Notes: a model not told the origin generated them from the sequence alone. A stretch of DNA of 38,827 nt from Actinomycetes bacterium (GCA_021793235.1 JAJYTD010000039.1:1-38827); one strand, 5' to 3'. Numbered from the stretch's first letter, positions 1 to 7,578 are shown. A program made the numbers and translations.

Positions 1-66
1 AGCACGGGACGATCGCCTCGCTGATCCACTCGACCGCGGGACCATCCCCGCGTGCGCGGGGAGCAC
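1..66 (-). CRISPR. Type I-E-like CRISPR array 1, leader-proximal end, continues off the left edge
   Basis: Read on the minus strand, 66-38 is a 29-nt repeat starting GTGCTCCCCGCGCAC and ending GATGGTCCC, the same as array 2 at 28.7 kb. Bases 37-6 are a 32-nt spacer and 5-1 (agcac on the plus strand) are the first five bases of the next repeat. The 29/32 geometry and repeat type fit subtype I-E of Actinomycetota. The leader lies at 67-145, so transcription runs leftward out of the window. The number of further spacers and any cas genes to the left cannot be seen. Confidence 0.93.
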
Positions 67-145
67 TCTGACTGACCTGCAGGTTTATCAGCCAGAAGCC
101 CCAGTTTCGAGCACTTCCAAGAATTCGGACATTTTCGGGCGCAAC
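67..145 (-). promoter_or_regulatory. Leader of CRISPR array 1
   Basis: The minus-strand sequence directly upstream of the first repeat is less GC-rich than the surroundings. It matches the leader of array 2 (28648-28721): both hold AAGTGCTC, then a segment reading GATAAACC-t/c-GCAGGTCAG immediately before the repeat, and a GTCCGAA/GTCGGAAT-like block further out. In I-E systems the leader carries the pre-crRNA promoter and the integration signals for new spacers. The conserved leader at two loci is seen directly; its function is inferred from the family. Confidence 0.8.
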
Positions 146-408
146 AAGAGGTCACTTCTGGTCGGTCGAATAGTCGCCCAGGCGACACTGCGCTTATCAC
201 CAGCGGAAATTCGTCCACCACCTCTGTGGACGTAATCGAGCACCGCCGCGTGTGAGATGGAAGAGGAGACCGGATGGAGGCCGGGCTCGATGCGCCCATT
301 CACGGTGGTGCCCCCGACATCGGGGATCATCGACACCCGCCACCACATCTTCTGGGCGGACGGAGCCATCAGGGCCGGCCCCGCGGCGTTGCCGCTGGCG
401 GCATCCAC
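88..408 (-). CDS. Possible small protein whose 3' end runs into the CRISPR leader
   Basis: A 106-residue minus-strand frame begins with GTG at 408, 26 nt after the 71-residue frame upstream. It lies in the same orientation as the metalloprotease gene, so it could be the third gene of that operon. The first ~60 codons have the strongly GC-biased third positions of real genes here. The last ~45 codons lose that bias and coincide with the AT-richer CRISPR leader, so the true gene may have been cut when the leader or array joined it. No domain was recognised and there is no convincing Shine-Dalgarno sequence. It may be a truncated gene or not a gene at all. Confidence 0.35.
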   Translation of the reverse strand: MDAASGNAAGPALMAPSAQKMWWRVSMIPDVGGTTVNGRIEPGLHPVSSSISHAAVLDYVHRGGGRISAGDKRSVAWATIRPTRSDLLLRPKMSEFLEVLETGASG

Positions 409-434
409 CTAGAGCCCGTGGCCGACACGGAGGT

Positions 435-647
435 TCATGCGCTGCGCCGGTCTTCCAGAGCCCACTTACGACGCCACCGTGCGGCGACGGACGCGTTCTC
501 CTCAGGCGTGCCGTTGAGGTCCTCATCCACCACCGCGTCGGCGCGCAGCACCTCGTAGCGGGGGTCCTCTGGGGAGATCTCAGAAGCGCCGCAGCCGACG
601 TCGTGCGGCAGCAGCAGCGTTCCGCCTTTCCACACGGCCTTGGCCAT
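435..647 (-). CDS. Small hypothetical protein coupled to the zincin protease
   Basis: A 70-residue acidic protein (many D and E residues, a basic WRRKW patch near the C-terminus) of unknown function. Its ATG at 647-645 overlaps the TGA of the metalloprotease gene; a GTG at 650 would add one residue. This overlap implies translational coupling, so both proteins are probably made together. Codon use is typical of the window, with strong GC bias in third positions. No signal peptide, membrane segment or known domain is visible. A partner, substrate or inhibitor of the adjacent protease is possible but is only inference from position. Confidence 0.6.
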   Translation of the reverse strand: MAKAVWKGGTLLLPHDVGCGASEISPEDPRYEVLRADAVVDEDLNGTPEENASVAARWRRKWALEDRRSA

Positions 648-1309
648 CACACCTCCAACCCGAAGTGCCTCACATAGTACCTGGCGACGATTTCGGCGAC
701 CGGCTCATGGCCGCCCAGGATCCGGATCAGCCGGGGCAACTGCCCGGTGATCACCAAGGCCCAGCCCTCGGCCCACCACTCCAGCGGATCCTGCCACCGT
801 TCGATCTGCAACAGCGGCCGGCACCGGAGCATGATCGTTTCCCACTCGGGCGACTCGGCCGCACGGCGGCGGCGTTCAATGACGTGCCCGATCTCGTGGT
901 CGACCAGGGAGGCCGAGACGTGCGCGCCTGTGCCGACCGCCATGGTGCGCGACTCCCAGTCGGTGACGCCGGGCACATCGTCCCACCGTACGGTCGAGCC
1001 GGCCCGGACCGGACGCCCGGCAAGATGCCCGAAGTGATCGAGGTTGGGGATGGGGCCGACTCCTACCCACAATCCGCCGGTGAGCACTTCGGCGATCTGG
1101 GTGGCGATCGGTCCCGGCAAGGACGCCAGCCGGTCGATGGCAGCGATGACCTCGGCGGGCGGAGCCCCTTCGGCCGGATCCCACTGGCGCCGCACCACGG
1201 CCTCCAGAACGCCCAGGTGCCGTCGGCCATCACGCGGAAGCAGGTCTACATCCGCCGGATGCGGATCGCACCAGTAAGGAACACGCCTGGGGCCGGAGGG
1301 GGAGGTCAT
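647..1309 (-). CDS. Putative zinc metalloprotease (HExxH zincin)
   Basis: The 220-residue protein carries a zincin signature, H138-E-I-G-H142, with glutamates about 40 residues on (EWWAEGWAL, E177 and E181), one of which could be the third zinc ligand, as in gluzincin-like and toxin-type zincins. The arrangement resembles the HExxH plus AEfA motif of anthrax-lethal-factor-like domains, but no named family could be assigned. There is no signal peptide or transmembrane segment, so a cytoplasmic role is likely. The reading frame is open 63 codons further upstream, but codon bias and composition favour the ATG at 1309 (or GTG at 1312); the ribosome-binding site is weak. It heads a minus-strand operon with one or two small proteins, next to a CRISPR leader. 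Substrate unknown. Confidence 0.65.
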   Translation of the reverse strand: MTSPSGPRRVPYWCDPHPADVDLLPRDGRRHLGVLEAVVRRQWDPAEGAPPAEVIAAIDRLASLPGPIATQIAEVLTGGLWVGVGPIPNLDHFGHLAGRPVRAGSTVRWDDVPGVTDWESRTMAVGTGAHVSASLVDHEIGHVIERRRRAAESPEWETIMLRCRPLLQIERWQDPLEWWAEGWALVITGQLPRLIRILGGHEPVAEIVARYYVRHFGLEV

Positions 1310-1631
1310 CACGCCATGCTGCCAGAACACAGACCATAAGACGCCCTGGTCACCGCGCCCTTCACGGTTCTGCCCCCGGGGGTTACCAACGTCGCGCGGA
1401 CTGTGGCTCTGGCAGACGCTTAGAAGAGTCGGCCACCGGCCCGGCCTTGCTGGTGGCCGTAAGCGCTCCTGGCCTGTCGTAACCGCTCGTTCGAGCACTA
1501 CATCGCCCTGAAACCTCTGCCCACATCACCACCGAGCACGACCCCACGGCACGTCGCCCCCCACTGAGGGCCGCCTCTTCTACCAGGTGCTACACCCTTT
1601 TCGGCTTACCTTGCTGCTACCAGGAGGTAGG
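1310..1631. other. Intergenic region, no gene recognised
   Basis: About 320 bp between two minus-strand genes. It should hold the promoter of the metalloprotease operon and the end of the 1632-2414 transcript. The open frame extending upstream of the protease start lacks coding-type third-position bias. No convincing terminator hairpin, tRNA or repeat was seen. Confidence 0.5.
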
Positions 1632-2414
1632 TCATTTGGCGCTGGTGCGGTATTCGTCGGTGAGGTCGGCGGCGGTGCGCACAGCGGGAATGGAACGGGC
1701 CTCAGCGCCGAGGGCCTGGCCGAGGAGGCGGAACTGCGCGAGCAGGGCGACGTGCTGGGTGTGGCTCGCCCGGTAGCCGTCCAGGGTGAGCTCGATGTCC
1801 TCCATCAGGTCGATGGCCGCGGCGTTGCCGGTTGCGTCAATGTCGGGGACGGCGCGTAGGAGGGCGGCCGCGGCAGCGCGGATGCGGTCACCGTTCGCAA
1901 GCGTCCATGCCCGTTCCTGCTCCTGCGGGTCGGCGTCGACCGCGGTGGCTCGGGACTGAGCCGCTGCGACGGCGGCACGGAGCCGATCGCGACGCTGGTC
2001 GGCGGCCTGCGGGCTGTTCAGCCCCAGGTCCTCGGCCAGGACGCTCCATGGCACCTGGTGGCGTCGGCACACCTCCAGCGCTCGCAGCTCCAGCGCATCG
2101 AGCTCGGCCCGCTGAGCACGGATCAGCAGCAACGCGTCCCGCGCGTCCCTCACCTGAACATCGCAGGGCACCGCCTGGTGCTGGAGGACGTAGGCCAGCG
2201 CCTCGGCCGGAGTATCGGACCAAAGGTGCAGGTCATCGTCCCCAGCGGCCACCCGTCGGGCGTAGATGTCGTCCACTGCCTGCCGTACCTGGGCAGGCGT
2301 GGGCGGCGGTGCCGAAGGATGTCGAGCGGCCATCGACCCAACCTTCCTGCTGAGGGCTTCAACATTATGTTGAAGTCGTGCGGGCGAGCCAGATCGTCCG
2401 TCCTCGGTTGTCAC
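1632..2414 (-). CDS. Hypothetical protein with a helix-turn-helix-like segment
   Basis: A 260-residue protein of unknown function. It begins with GTG at 2414, immediately after the TAG of the KfrA-like gene, so the two are one transcript and probably coupled. The middle part (CRRHQVPWSVLAEDLGL followed by an Arg-rich helix, around residues 115-145) looks like a sigma-4-type or MarR-like helix-turn-helix and suggests DNA binding. The rest is predicted helical, with an acidic, Ala-rich N-terminal half. It contains no membrane segment. Together with the KfrA-like gene it may serve plasmid maintenance or regulation, an inference from position and composition only. Confidence 0.65.
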   Translation of the reverse strand: MTTEDGRSGSPARLQHNVEALSRKVGSMAARHPSAPPPTPAQVRQAVDDIYARRVAAGDDDLHLWSDTPAEALAYVLQHQAVPCDVQVRDARDALLLIRAQRAELDALELRALEVCRRHQVPWSVLAEDLGLNSPQAADQRRDRLRAAVAAAQSRATAVDADPQEQERAWTLANGDRIRAAAAALLRAVPDIDATGNAAAIDLMEDIELTLDGYRASHTQHVALLAQFRLLGQALGAEARSIPAVRTAADLTDEYRTSAK

Positions 2415-3476
2415 CTATTTCTTCGATTGGCGGGACTCGGTCGGCTGGGCGCGGGCGTTCGCCAGTGCGGCCTCGGCGGTCTGGGCTTGCTGTTCGGCGC
2501 GGGCGGCGCGTTCGCGTTGTTCCTCGGTGGCGCGGCGGGCCTGGTCAAGTTCGGTTTCGGTGCGGGTGAGCAGGTGCCGTACGGCACTGGCCTCTCCTTG
2601 GGCGGCGGTCAAGTCGAGCCGGGCTTGCTCGGCGGCCTCGCGGGCCTCCAGCGCTCGACGCTCGGCGGCTTCGGCACGGGTGGTGGCCTGGGCGGCCTGG
2701 TGTTCGGCGGCGGCCAGCTGGGTCTCCAGCGCCTGAATGCGCTGCTGGGCGCGGGCTTCGGCCGCCTGCGCATCCGACCGGCTTTGGCTGAGCTCGTCGA
2801 CCCGGGCACGTAGCCGGTCGATGGTGTCTTCTGCGGCGCTCAGCCGGTCGGCGTGGTCGGCGGCGGCGGCCTCGGCCTGGTCGCGAGCGCGGACGGCGGC
2901 GTCGCGTTCGGCCTCGGCGGCGCTTCGTGCGCGTTCGTGCGCGGTGACCTGTTGCCATGCTTCCCGTTCGATCCGCTCAGCGTCCCGTCGGGTTTGGGCG
3001 GCGGTGCGTTCGGCAGCCTGCTTTGCCTGCCGGTCGGCCTTCGCCTGCCTGAAGGCCTCGGCTTCTCGCCGCTCGGCCTCGGCGGCGCGTTCCTCGGCTG
3101 CTTCAGCGGCCCGCTGGCCGGCGGCGGCCTCTTCCTCCGCCTGCTCGATGCGGGCGAGCGCCCCGGTCTCGGCGTTCTCCAGCTTCTGCAGGATCGCCGC
3201 CGCGGCGACGGCCAGGTCACGCAGCGGCGCCGCGTGCCGATCGGCCAGCGCGAGCGCATCGCGGAGCGCGTCCGACATCTCCTGCCGACCAGCCGAACGG
3301 CGTTTCACCGCCGCCTCGTCCTTGCACGGGCGATCGGGACAGTACTTGCGCGGGCGTCCCAGCCCCTTGGGTTCGGGCAGAGGCCGCTCGCAGTGCGCGC
3401 AGCGACCGTAGGGTGCCGGGTCGCCCGGTGCCGGCCGCCCCGCAGCCGATGGGAGGGGTACCTGATTCTCGGCCAT
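2415..3476 (-). CDS. KfrA-like long coiled-coil protein with N-terminal zinc-ribbon-like motif
   Basis: The 353-residue protein has two parts. Residues ~26-52 contain CAHC and a second YCPDRPC group separated by a basic stretch (RPRK), a possible four-cysteine zinc site. From about residue 85 to the end it is an almost uninterrupted Ala/Glu/Gln/Arg heptad coiled coil. This layout recalls KfrA and related plasmid partition or architecture proteins, in which a DNA-binding head precedes a coiled coil that mediates self-association. It differs in having a metal-binding head rather than the usual KfrA N-terminal domain. It is first in its operon and divergent from the recombinase operon across an AT-rich region with an imperfect palindrome, which could be its autoregulatory operator. 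Confidence 0.65.
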   Translation of the reverse strand: MAENQVPLPSAAGRPAPGDPAPYGRCAHCERPLPEPKGLGRPRKYCPDRPCKDEAAVKRRSAGRQEMSDALRDALALADRHAAPLRDLAVAAAAILQKLENAETGALARIEQAEEEAAAGQRAAEAAEERAAEAERREAEAFRQAKADRQAKQAAERTAAQTRRDAERIEREAWQQVTAHERARSAAEAERDAAVRARDQAEAAAADHADRLSAAEDTIDRLRARVDELSQSRSDAQAAEARAQQRIQALETQLAAAEHQAAQATTRAEAAERRALEAREAAEQARLDLTAAQGEASAVRHLLTRTETELDQARRATEEQRERAARAEQQAQTAEAALANARAQPTESRQSKK

Positions 3477-3604
3477 GGCCTGAGACTATCAATTTAACGC
3501 TAAAAATTTCGCGTTTCGCTAAATCAGTTGGCTGGACTGCATTACAATGTCTGTTATCATGTAGTCCCCGATGGTCCGGGGAACACCTGCGGAGGGACCC
3601 GCAC
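3477..3604. promoter_or_regulatory. AT-rich divergent promoter/operator region
   Basis: This is one of the few AT-rich stretches in the window. Bases 3496-3515 form an imperfect palindrome (8 of 10 pairs, AACGC and GCGTT arms). CGCTAAA occurs twice as a direct repeat (3498-3504 and 3517-3523). Rightward, TGGACT at 3533 and TATCAT at 3555 have a 16-bp spacing suited to a -35/-10 pair. A short hairpin (TCCCCG/CGGGGA arms, 3565-3582) and a Shine-Dalgarno GGAGGGA at 3591 precede the ATG at 3605. The layout fits a repressor-controlled divergent promoter; a replication origin is also conceivable but unsupported. Confidence 0.5.
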
Positions 3605-4183
3605 ATGACCACCACGACCGCGCTGCCGTTCCACGTCGGCCGCGACTATGACGCCGAGATGGCCAGCGACGGGCACAGCCGGTTCGGGCATTACGTCCGC
3701 GAGGCCGTGGCCGCCGACCGCGACCCCTGGGACTCCGACGACGGCCGCGCCGAGTGGGCCGCGCTGGTGTGGCGCGCCGCCACGCCCCCGGTCATGGCGC
3801 CCGGCTACGTCCGGTACCACCACCTGATCCAGGGCGCCCGGCTGTACCGCTCGCAGTGGGACGGCGCGCTGCTGGCGTCGGTGAGCATCGCCACGCCGCC
3901 CCCCGCGCCGCTGACCCGCCTGCGCGACTGGCACGGCTGGCCGACCGAGCTGTCCGGCGGCGAGTACGTCCCGGTCGACCCGTCCGAGCGGCAGGTGAGC
4001 GAGGCGCGCGGCGGGTTCCTGCTGACGGTGACCGAGCTGGCGTTCGCGCTGCCGGAGACCGTGCTGCCCGCGCTGCCCGCGACGCCGGACGCGCCCGGCC
4101 TGGCCCATGACGCCGCCGTGGCGGTCGGTGCCCTGGTGGGCGCGCTCAACGACGCCGTGTCGCCCGTGATCGAGGCCCTGTGA
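3605..4183 (+). CDS. Hypothetical protein upstream of and coupled to the tyrosine recombinase
   Basis: A 192-residue acidic protein with no recognised domain. ATG at 3605 is preceded by a good Shine-Dalgarno (GGAGGGA, ~8 nt spacing). The TGA at 4181-4183 overlaps the ATG of the recombinase gene, so the two are translationally coupled. Visible features are an aromatic-rich centre (YVRYHHLIQ, DWHGWPTEL) and a hydrophobic, Ala/Val-rich C-terminus that is not a clear transmembrane helix. A recombination accessory role is plausible from the coupling but nothing in the sequence proves it. Confidence 0.7.
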   Translation: MTTTTALPFHVGRDYDAEMASDGHSRFGHYVREAVAADRDPWDSDDGRAEWAALVWRAATPPVMAPGYVRYHHLIQGARLYRSQWDGALLASVSIATPPPAPLTRLRDWHGWPTELSGGEYVPVDPSERQVSEARGGFLLTVTELAFALPETVLPALPATPDAPGLAHDAAVAVGALVGALNDAVSPVIEAL

Positions 4184-5268
4184 TGGCCGACGCGCCCCCC
4201 GATGCCGAGCCCGGCGGCGCGCTGGTGGCGGCCGACGTGCCGCTGACCGGCCGTGCCCCGGCCCGCACCGCCCACGAGCTGGCCGACCTGATGCGCGCTC
4301 TGGCGCTGCCGGAGACCGTGCTGGCCCGCACGGCGGCGTGGCTGAGCGGGGAGCGGCGCGCCTCGCCCCGCACCCAGGCCGGGTACGTGCGCGACCTGTC
4401 GTGGTGGCTGGCGTACGCGGCGGCGCGCGGCCTGGACGTGGCCGCCGCCGACCCGGCCGAGGCCGACCTGTACGCCGCCGCGCTGCGTGACGCCGGGCTC
4501 GCCCCCGCCACCAGGGCGCGCCGCCTGTCGGCCGCATCGTCTTGGTACGCCTACCTGACCCGCACCGGCGCGGCCCGCCGCAACCCGTTCGGCGCGGGGA
4601 TGGAGCGGCCCTCGCCGGCGCGGGCCTCGGCGACCCGCGGCCTGTCGGAGGACGAGCTGGGGCGGCTGCTGGCCTATGCCTCGGTGTGGGAGACGCCCAG
4701 AACGTTCGCGCTGCTGGCGGTGATGATCGCCACCGGATGCCGCGTCTCCAGCGTGACCGGCACGACGATCGGGAGCATCGGGCACGACTCGGGGCACACC
4801 GTGATCGACCTGCCGGTCAAGGGCGGGCACACCAAGCGGTTCGTGCTGCCGCCGTTCGCCGCCGCCGCCCTCAACCGCTACCTCGCCGACCGCACTCAAG
4901 CCGGCCCAGTCGACGTCGCCGGCGGCGTTCTGGGGCTCGCACCGGATGCACCCTTGTTCGCCACCCGCACTGGCCGCCCGATCGATCAGCCCTATGTCTT
5001 CCGGCTGATCCGCCGGGTCGCCAAGGCAGCCGGGATCGCACACGCGGGCGTCCTGTCGCCGCACTCGCTGCGGCACTCGGTCGCCACCCTACTGCTCGGC
5101 GGTGGCCACCCACTGCACATCGTGCAGGACTTCCTCGGACACGCAGACCCGCGCACCACCCGCCGCTACGACGCGGGCCGCGAGTCCCTGGACCGGTCGC
5201 CCGCCTATGTCCTCGGCCAGACCCTCGCCGCCAGCGTCACCCGCCACGCTCACACGTACGCTCCTTGA
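4183..5268 (+). CDS. Tyrosine recombinase / integrase (XerC/D-like)
   Basis: The 361-residue protein has the phage-integrase fold: an N-terminal SAM-like core-binding domain (about residues 30-130, including TQAGYVRDLSWWLAYA) and a C-terminal catalytic domain. The full active-site set is visible: R187 (ATGCRVSS), a lysine in the beta-hairpin (VKGGHTKR, K213 or K218), H294-x-x-R297 (PHSLRH), H320 (LGH) and nucleophile Y329 (TTRRYD). It is therefore probably active. It would carry out site-specific strand exchange, either integrating or excising the element or resolving multimers. Unlike many actinomycete elements, no tRNA gene or obvious att core is visible beside it. A lone CRISPR repeat lies 52 bp after its stop. 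Start taken at the ATG overlapping the preceding stop. Confidence 0.9.
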   Translation: MADAPPDAEPGGALVAADVPLTGRAPARTAHELADLMRALALPETVLARTAAWLSGERRASPRTQAGYVRDLSWWLAYAAARGLDVAAADPAEADLYAAALRDAGLAPATRARRLSAASSWYAYLTRTGAARRNPFGAGMERPSPARASATRGLSEDELGRLLAYASVWETPRTFALLAVMIATGCRVSSVTGTTIGSIGHDSGHTVIDLPVKGGHTKRFVLPPFAAAALNRYLADRTQAGPVDVAGGVLGLAPDAPLFATRTGRPIDQPYVFRLIRRVAKAAGIAHAGVLSPHSLRHSVATLLLGGGHPLHIVQDFLGHADPRTTRRYDAGRESLDRSPAYVLGQTLAASVTRHAHTYAP

Positions 5269-5320
5269 GCCTTCCGCAACGGGTGGCCACTGCTGCTCCC
5301 GGCATGTTCTCGGTGACCCT

Positions 5321-5349
5321 GTGCTCCCCGCGCACGCGGGGATGGTTTC
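5321..5349 (+). CRISPR. Solitary CRISPR repeat
   Basis: A single 29-nt copy of the array repeat, identical over the first 26 bases and differing only in the last three (TTC instead of CCC). No second copy lies 61 bp away on either side and the sequence before it lacks the conserved leader motif. It is an orphan repeat, either the relic of a deleted array or a fragment carried by recombination. Confidence 0.85.
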
Positions 5350-5562
5350 CTGACCCGATTGGGCGCGCGAGATCCAGGGATGGGCTATGGGGCAGGCTTG
5401 GTCCCGATGCCAGCGATCCGGTGAATTGGCATCACAACCACCGTCGGAAGCGGTGTCGAGCACAGCCTCTGTCAGCGCATGCCAGGGCAGCAAGAGCAGC
5501 CGCGTGCGGCTGCCCGAATGCAGCAGCGGGAACCGTTGAGATGCCCCGGTCCCCGTGATCCC

Positions 5563-6117
5563 ATGGGGCCGATGGATATCGAGCACCTGGACGCTGAGGT
5601 CTCACGCGACCGGCTCGGCGAGATTGAGGCGGTGTATACCGAGGCGTTCCCCCACTACGACCTGGCCGACTACCGGGCTCGTATGCAGGGACTGCTCTCC
5701 TCGCCTGGGTTCGAGGCGGTCACCACGCGGCACGAACGCGCGCTGACCGGGTTCTGCTACGGCGCGCCGCTGGCCGCTGGGTCGCGCTGGTGGGACGGCC
5801 TGGTCCCCGCCCCACCTCCCGGCTTCACCACCGAGACCGGGAAACGGACATTCGCCGTGATCGACCTCGCCGTCCGCCCCGCGCATCGGGGCCGGGGCCT
5901 GGCGCGTCGCCTGCTGGACGGCCTGCTTGCGGGCCGAGCCGAGGAGCGGGCCACGTTGGCCGCCGCGCCGGACGAGCACCAGATCCAGGCGATGTATCAG
6001 CGGTGGGGATGGCGGTACGTCGGCCGCACGCCCGGCAACCCAGGAGAGACCGAAGACTGGTTCGACCTCTACGTGATCGCCCTGCGCCCGGCCCCCGAGG
6101 CCAGCAGTTCGGCGTAG
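5563..6117 (+). CDS. GNAT-family N-acetyltransferase
   Basis: A ~184-residue acetyltransferase of the GNAT superfamily. The acetyl-CoA pyrophosphate-binding motif A is clear (LAVRPAHRGRGLARRLL, the Q/R-x-x-G-x-G/A pattern), followed by the usual helix and the C-terminal MYQRWGWRYVG strand motif. It transfers an acetyl group from acetyl-CoA to an amine; the acceptor cannot be predicted. Start is uncertain: ATG at 5563 or ATG at 5572, each with weak ribosome-binding signals. The 3' end overlaps the convergent XRE regulator gene by 49 bp, so the two genes could affect each other's expression through antisense transcripts. Confidence 0.82.
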   Translation: MGPMDIEHLDAEVSRDRLGEIEAVYTEAFPHYDLADYRARMQGLLSSPGFEAVTTRHERALTGFCYGAPLAAGSRWWDGLVPAPPPGFTTETGKRTFAVIDLAVRPAHRGRGLARRLLDGLLAGRAEERATLAAAPDEHQIQAMYQRWGWRYVGRTPGNPGETEDWFDLYVIALRPAPEASSSA

Positions 6118-7367
6118 TCGGCGACGAGGGGTTCGGTGCGGTGGCGCGGCGGGACCGCCTGCTCGACCTGGTGGGCCAGGCTGGTCACCATCACTGTCCG
6201 GTGCTCGTCGGGCTGGGCCTTGTAGACGGCGTGGGCGTGCCGCACACCCTCGGTGGTGTCACCGGCCCGCACGTGCCCGGCGGCGCGCAGCAGCTCAAGC
6301 TGGGCACCGACGCGCGGGTCGTCCTCGGGCAGGACCTGCCTGGCGCGGACAACCGCGGCGTCCAGCGCGTCGCGTTCGGCGGTGTATGCGTGAACCCACG
6401 CTTCGGTGTAGCGCAGCCGGTCCTCGGCCCAGCCGGTAACCGATCGTGCTTCGCCGGTCACCGAGGCAGGCAGGCGTCCGAAGAGTCCCTCGCAGGCCTC
6501 AAGCTCGGCCGTCGCCTCCCGGGCCGCGCCCTCCAGCGCGAGCAACTGCGCGCGGACCGCGTGCACGTGCAGCAGCCCCCGCGACACCCCTTCGGGTGCG
6601 CGGCCGATCACCCGGTCGGCCTTGCGCAGCAGGACCACCGGCGGGCGGCCCTCGTACAGGCCGTGCACGAGCTGCTCGCCACGGACCCATAGAGCCAGGT
6701 CGGTGTCGCGTGAGGCGTCGGCGGCGTGCTGCGCAGTGGCCCACCATTCGCGCGCCAGCCGCGACTGCCCCAGGTTGCACAGCGTCTTGGCCATGAGTGC
6801 GGCCAGGCCGCCGATGACCCGACACCATGCGGGCGGCATCTGGCCTCCGGCACGGCGTCCGGTGACTAGCTGGAGGGTGACCAGGTCGGTGGCCAGATCC
6901 TGCAACAGCGCCTGCGGGGGCTCCAGCACGTAGCTGTAGCCGTACTCGGCCAGCGTCTCCTCCCATTCGTCCAGGTGGGAGGACTCGTCGCGCCCGACGG
7001 CGAAATCGACTCCTTCGCGGATGCGCTGAACGGCCTCGACCGCAGGGGCGGACGCGACGCCGAGCACGGTCAGAGCCTGCAGAAGCCTACGTCGCTGCAT
7101 CTCGTCGTCCTCACCGACAGGAAACACCGTGAAGTCCACGCTACTGGTCTGACCTGGCACTTCGGCCGTTGTCCGGGCGAGGTCAACAAGGCGGCCATCG
7201 GCGTTGAGAATGTCATCGAGCCGTAAGGCCATTTCCTGTGACGGGTTCTTGTGGCCGTGACAGAGCTTGGAGATGTGCCCGGCGTCGCAGGGCACCTGTC
7301 TGGCCAGCGCACGCACGCCGATCTCACGCTCGTTCATGAGCTGGGCCAGCATTTCGCCGAAGGCCAT
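6069..7367 (-). CDS. XRE-family transcriptional regulator with helical (TPR-like) sensor domain
   Basis: A 432-residue regulator. Residues 1-60 form an XRE/Cro-type helix-turn-helix (LARQVPCDAGHISKLCHGHK followed by an arginine/leucine helix). The rest is entirely helical with repeated Ala/Leu-rich hairpins, like the TPR-type sensor parts of large actinomycete XRE regulators. ATG at 7367 is chosen because of its Shine-Dalgarno GGGAAG; the frame is open 23 codons further. It is transcribed divergently from the 7579-13205 cluster, so it is the obvious candidate regulator of that cluster. Its ligand is unknown. The 3' end overlaps the convergent acetyltransferase gene. Confidence 0.85.
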   Translation of the reverse strand: MAFGEMLAQLMNEREIGVRALARQVPCDAGHISKLCHGHKNPSQEMALRLDDILNADGRLVDLARTTAEVPGQTSSVDFTVFPVGEDDEMQRRRLLQALTVLGVASAPAVEAVQRIREGVDFAVGRDESSHLDEWEETLAEYGYSYVLEPPQALLQDLATDLVTLQLVTGRRAGGQMPPAWCRVIGGLAALMAKTLCNLGQSRLAREWWATAQHAADASRDTDLALWVRGEQLVHGLYEGRPPVVLLRKADRVIGRAPEGVSRGLLHVHAVRAQLLALEGAAREATAELEACEGLFGRLPASVTGEARSVTGWAEDRLRYTEAWVHAYTAERDALDAAVVRARQVLPEDDPRVGAQLELLRAAGHVRAGDTTEGVRHAHAVYKAQPDEHRTVMVTSLAHQVEQAVPPRHRTEPLVADYAELLASGAGRRAIT

Positions 7368-7578
7368 CGCTTCCCACCGTTTCGCCCCGGTGCGGATCGT
7401 TATCGATGTTGACCGGGCCGGGCAGCCAACGGACAACGTCTTCCACGCTAACGCCGATTGCGATCAGGTGGAGTGCGAAAGGTGTCGCAGGACACAAGGA
7501 ACAGGCCACAAAGAACGGCCCCGGGCGGTGGGCGAACACCGTGATTCCGGGGCCTGACCGGAATGGAGAGAGCCGGCT
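7368..7578. promoter_or_regulatory. Divergent promoter region with a nested hairpin
   Basis: This 211-bp region separates the XRE regulator from the cluster. Close to the rightward gene there is a nested inverted repeat: outer arms GGCCCCGG (7517-7524) and CCGGGGCC (7547-7554), inner arms CGGTG (7526-7530) and CACCG (7537-7541). It ends about 24 nt before the ATG at 7579 and so would lie in the 5' untranslated RNA or serve as a binding site. A Shine-Dalgarno GGAGAGA precedes the ATG. A transcription attenuator or the XRE operator are both possible. Confidence 0.5.

Noticed and set aside
2737-3411. Plus-strand 224-residue Ala/Ser/Arg-rich frame opposite the coiled-coil gene
   Set aside because: Composition is the antisense image of the Ala/Glu/Arg heptads; no ribosome-binding site and no domain.
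3565-3582. TCCCCG/CGGGGA hairpin with GATGGTCC, resembling part of the CRISPR repeat
   Set aside because: Only eight bases match in the right order; the arms are arranged differently and no spacing of 61 bp is present.
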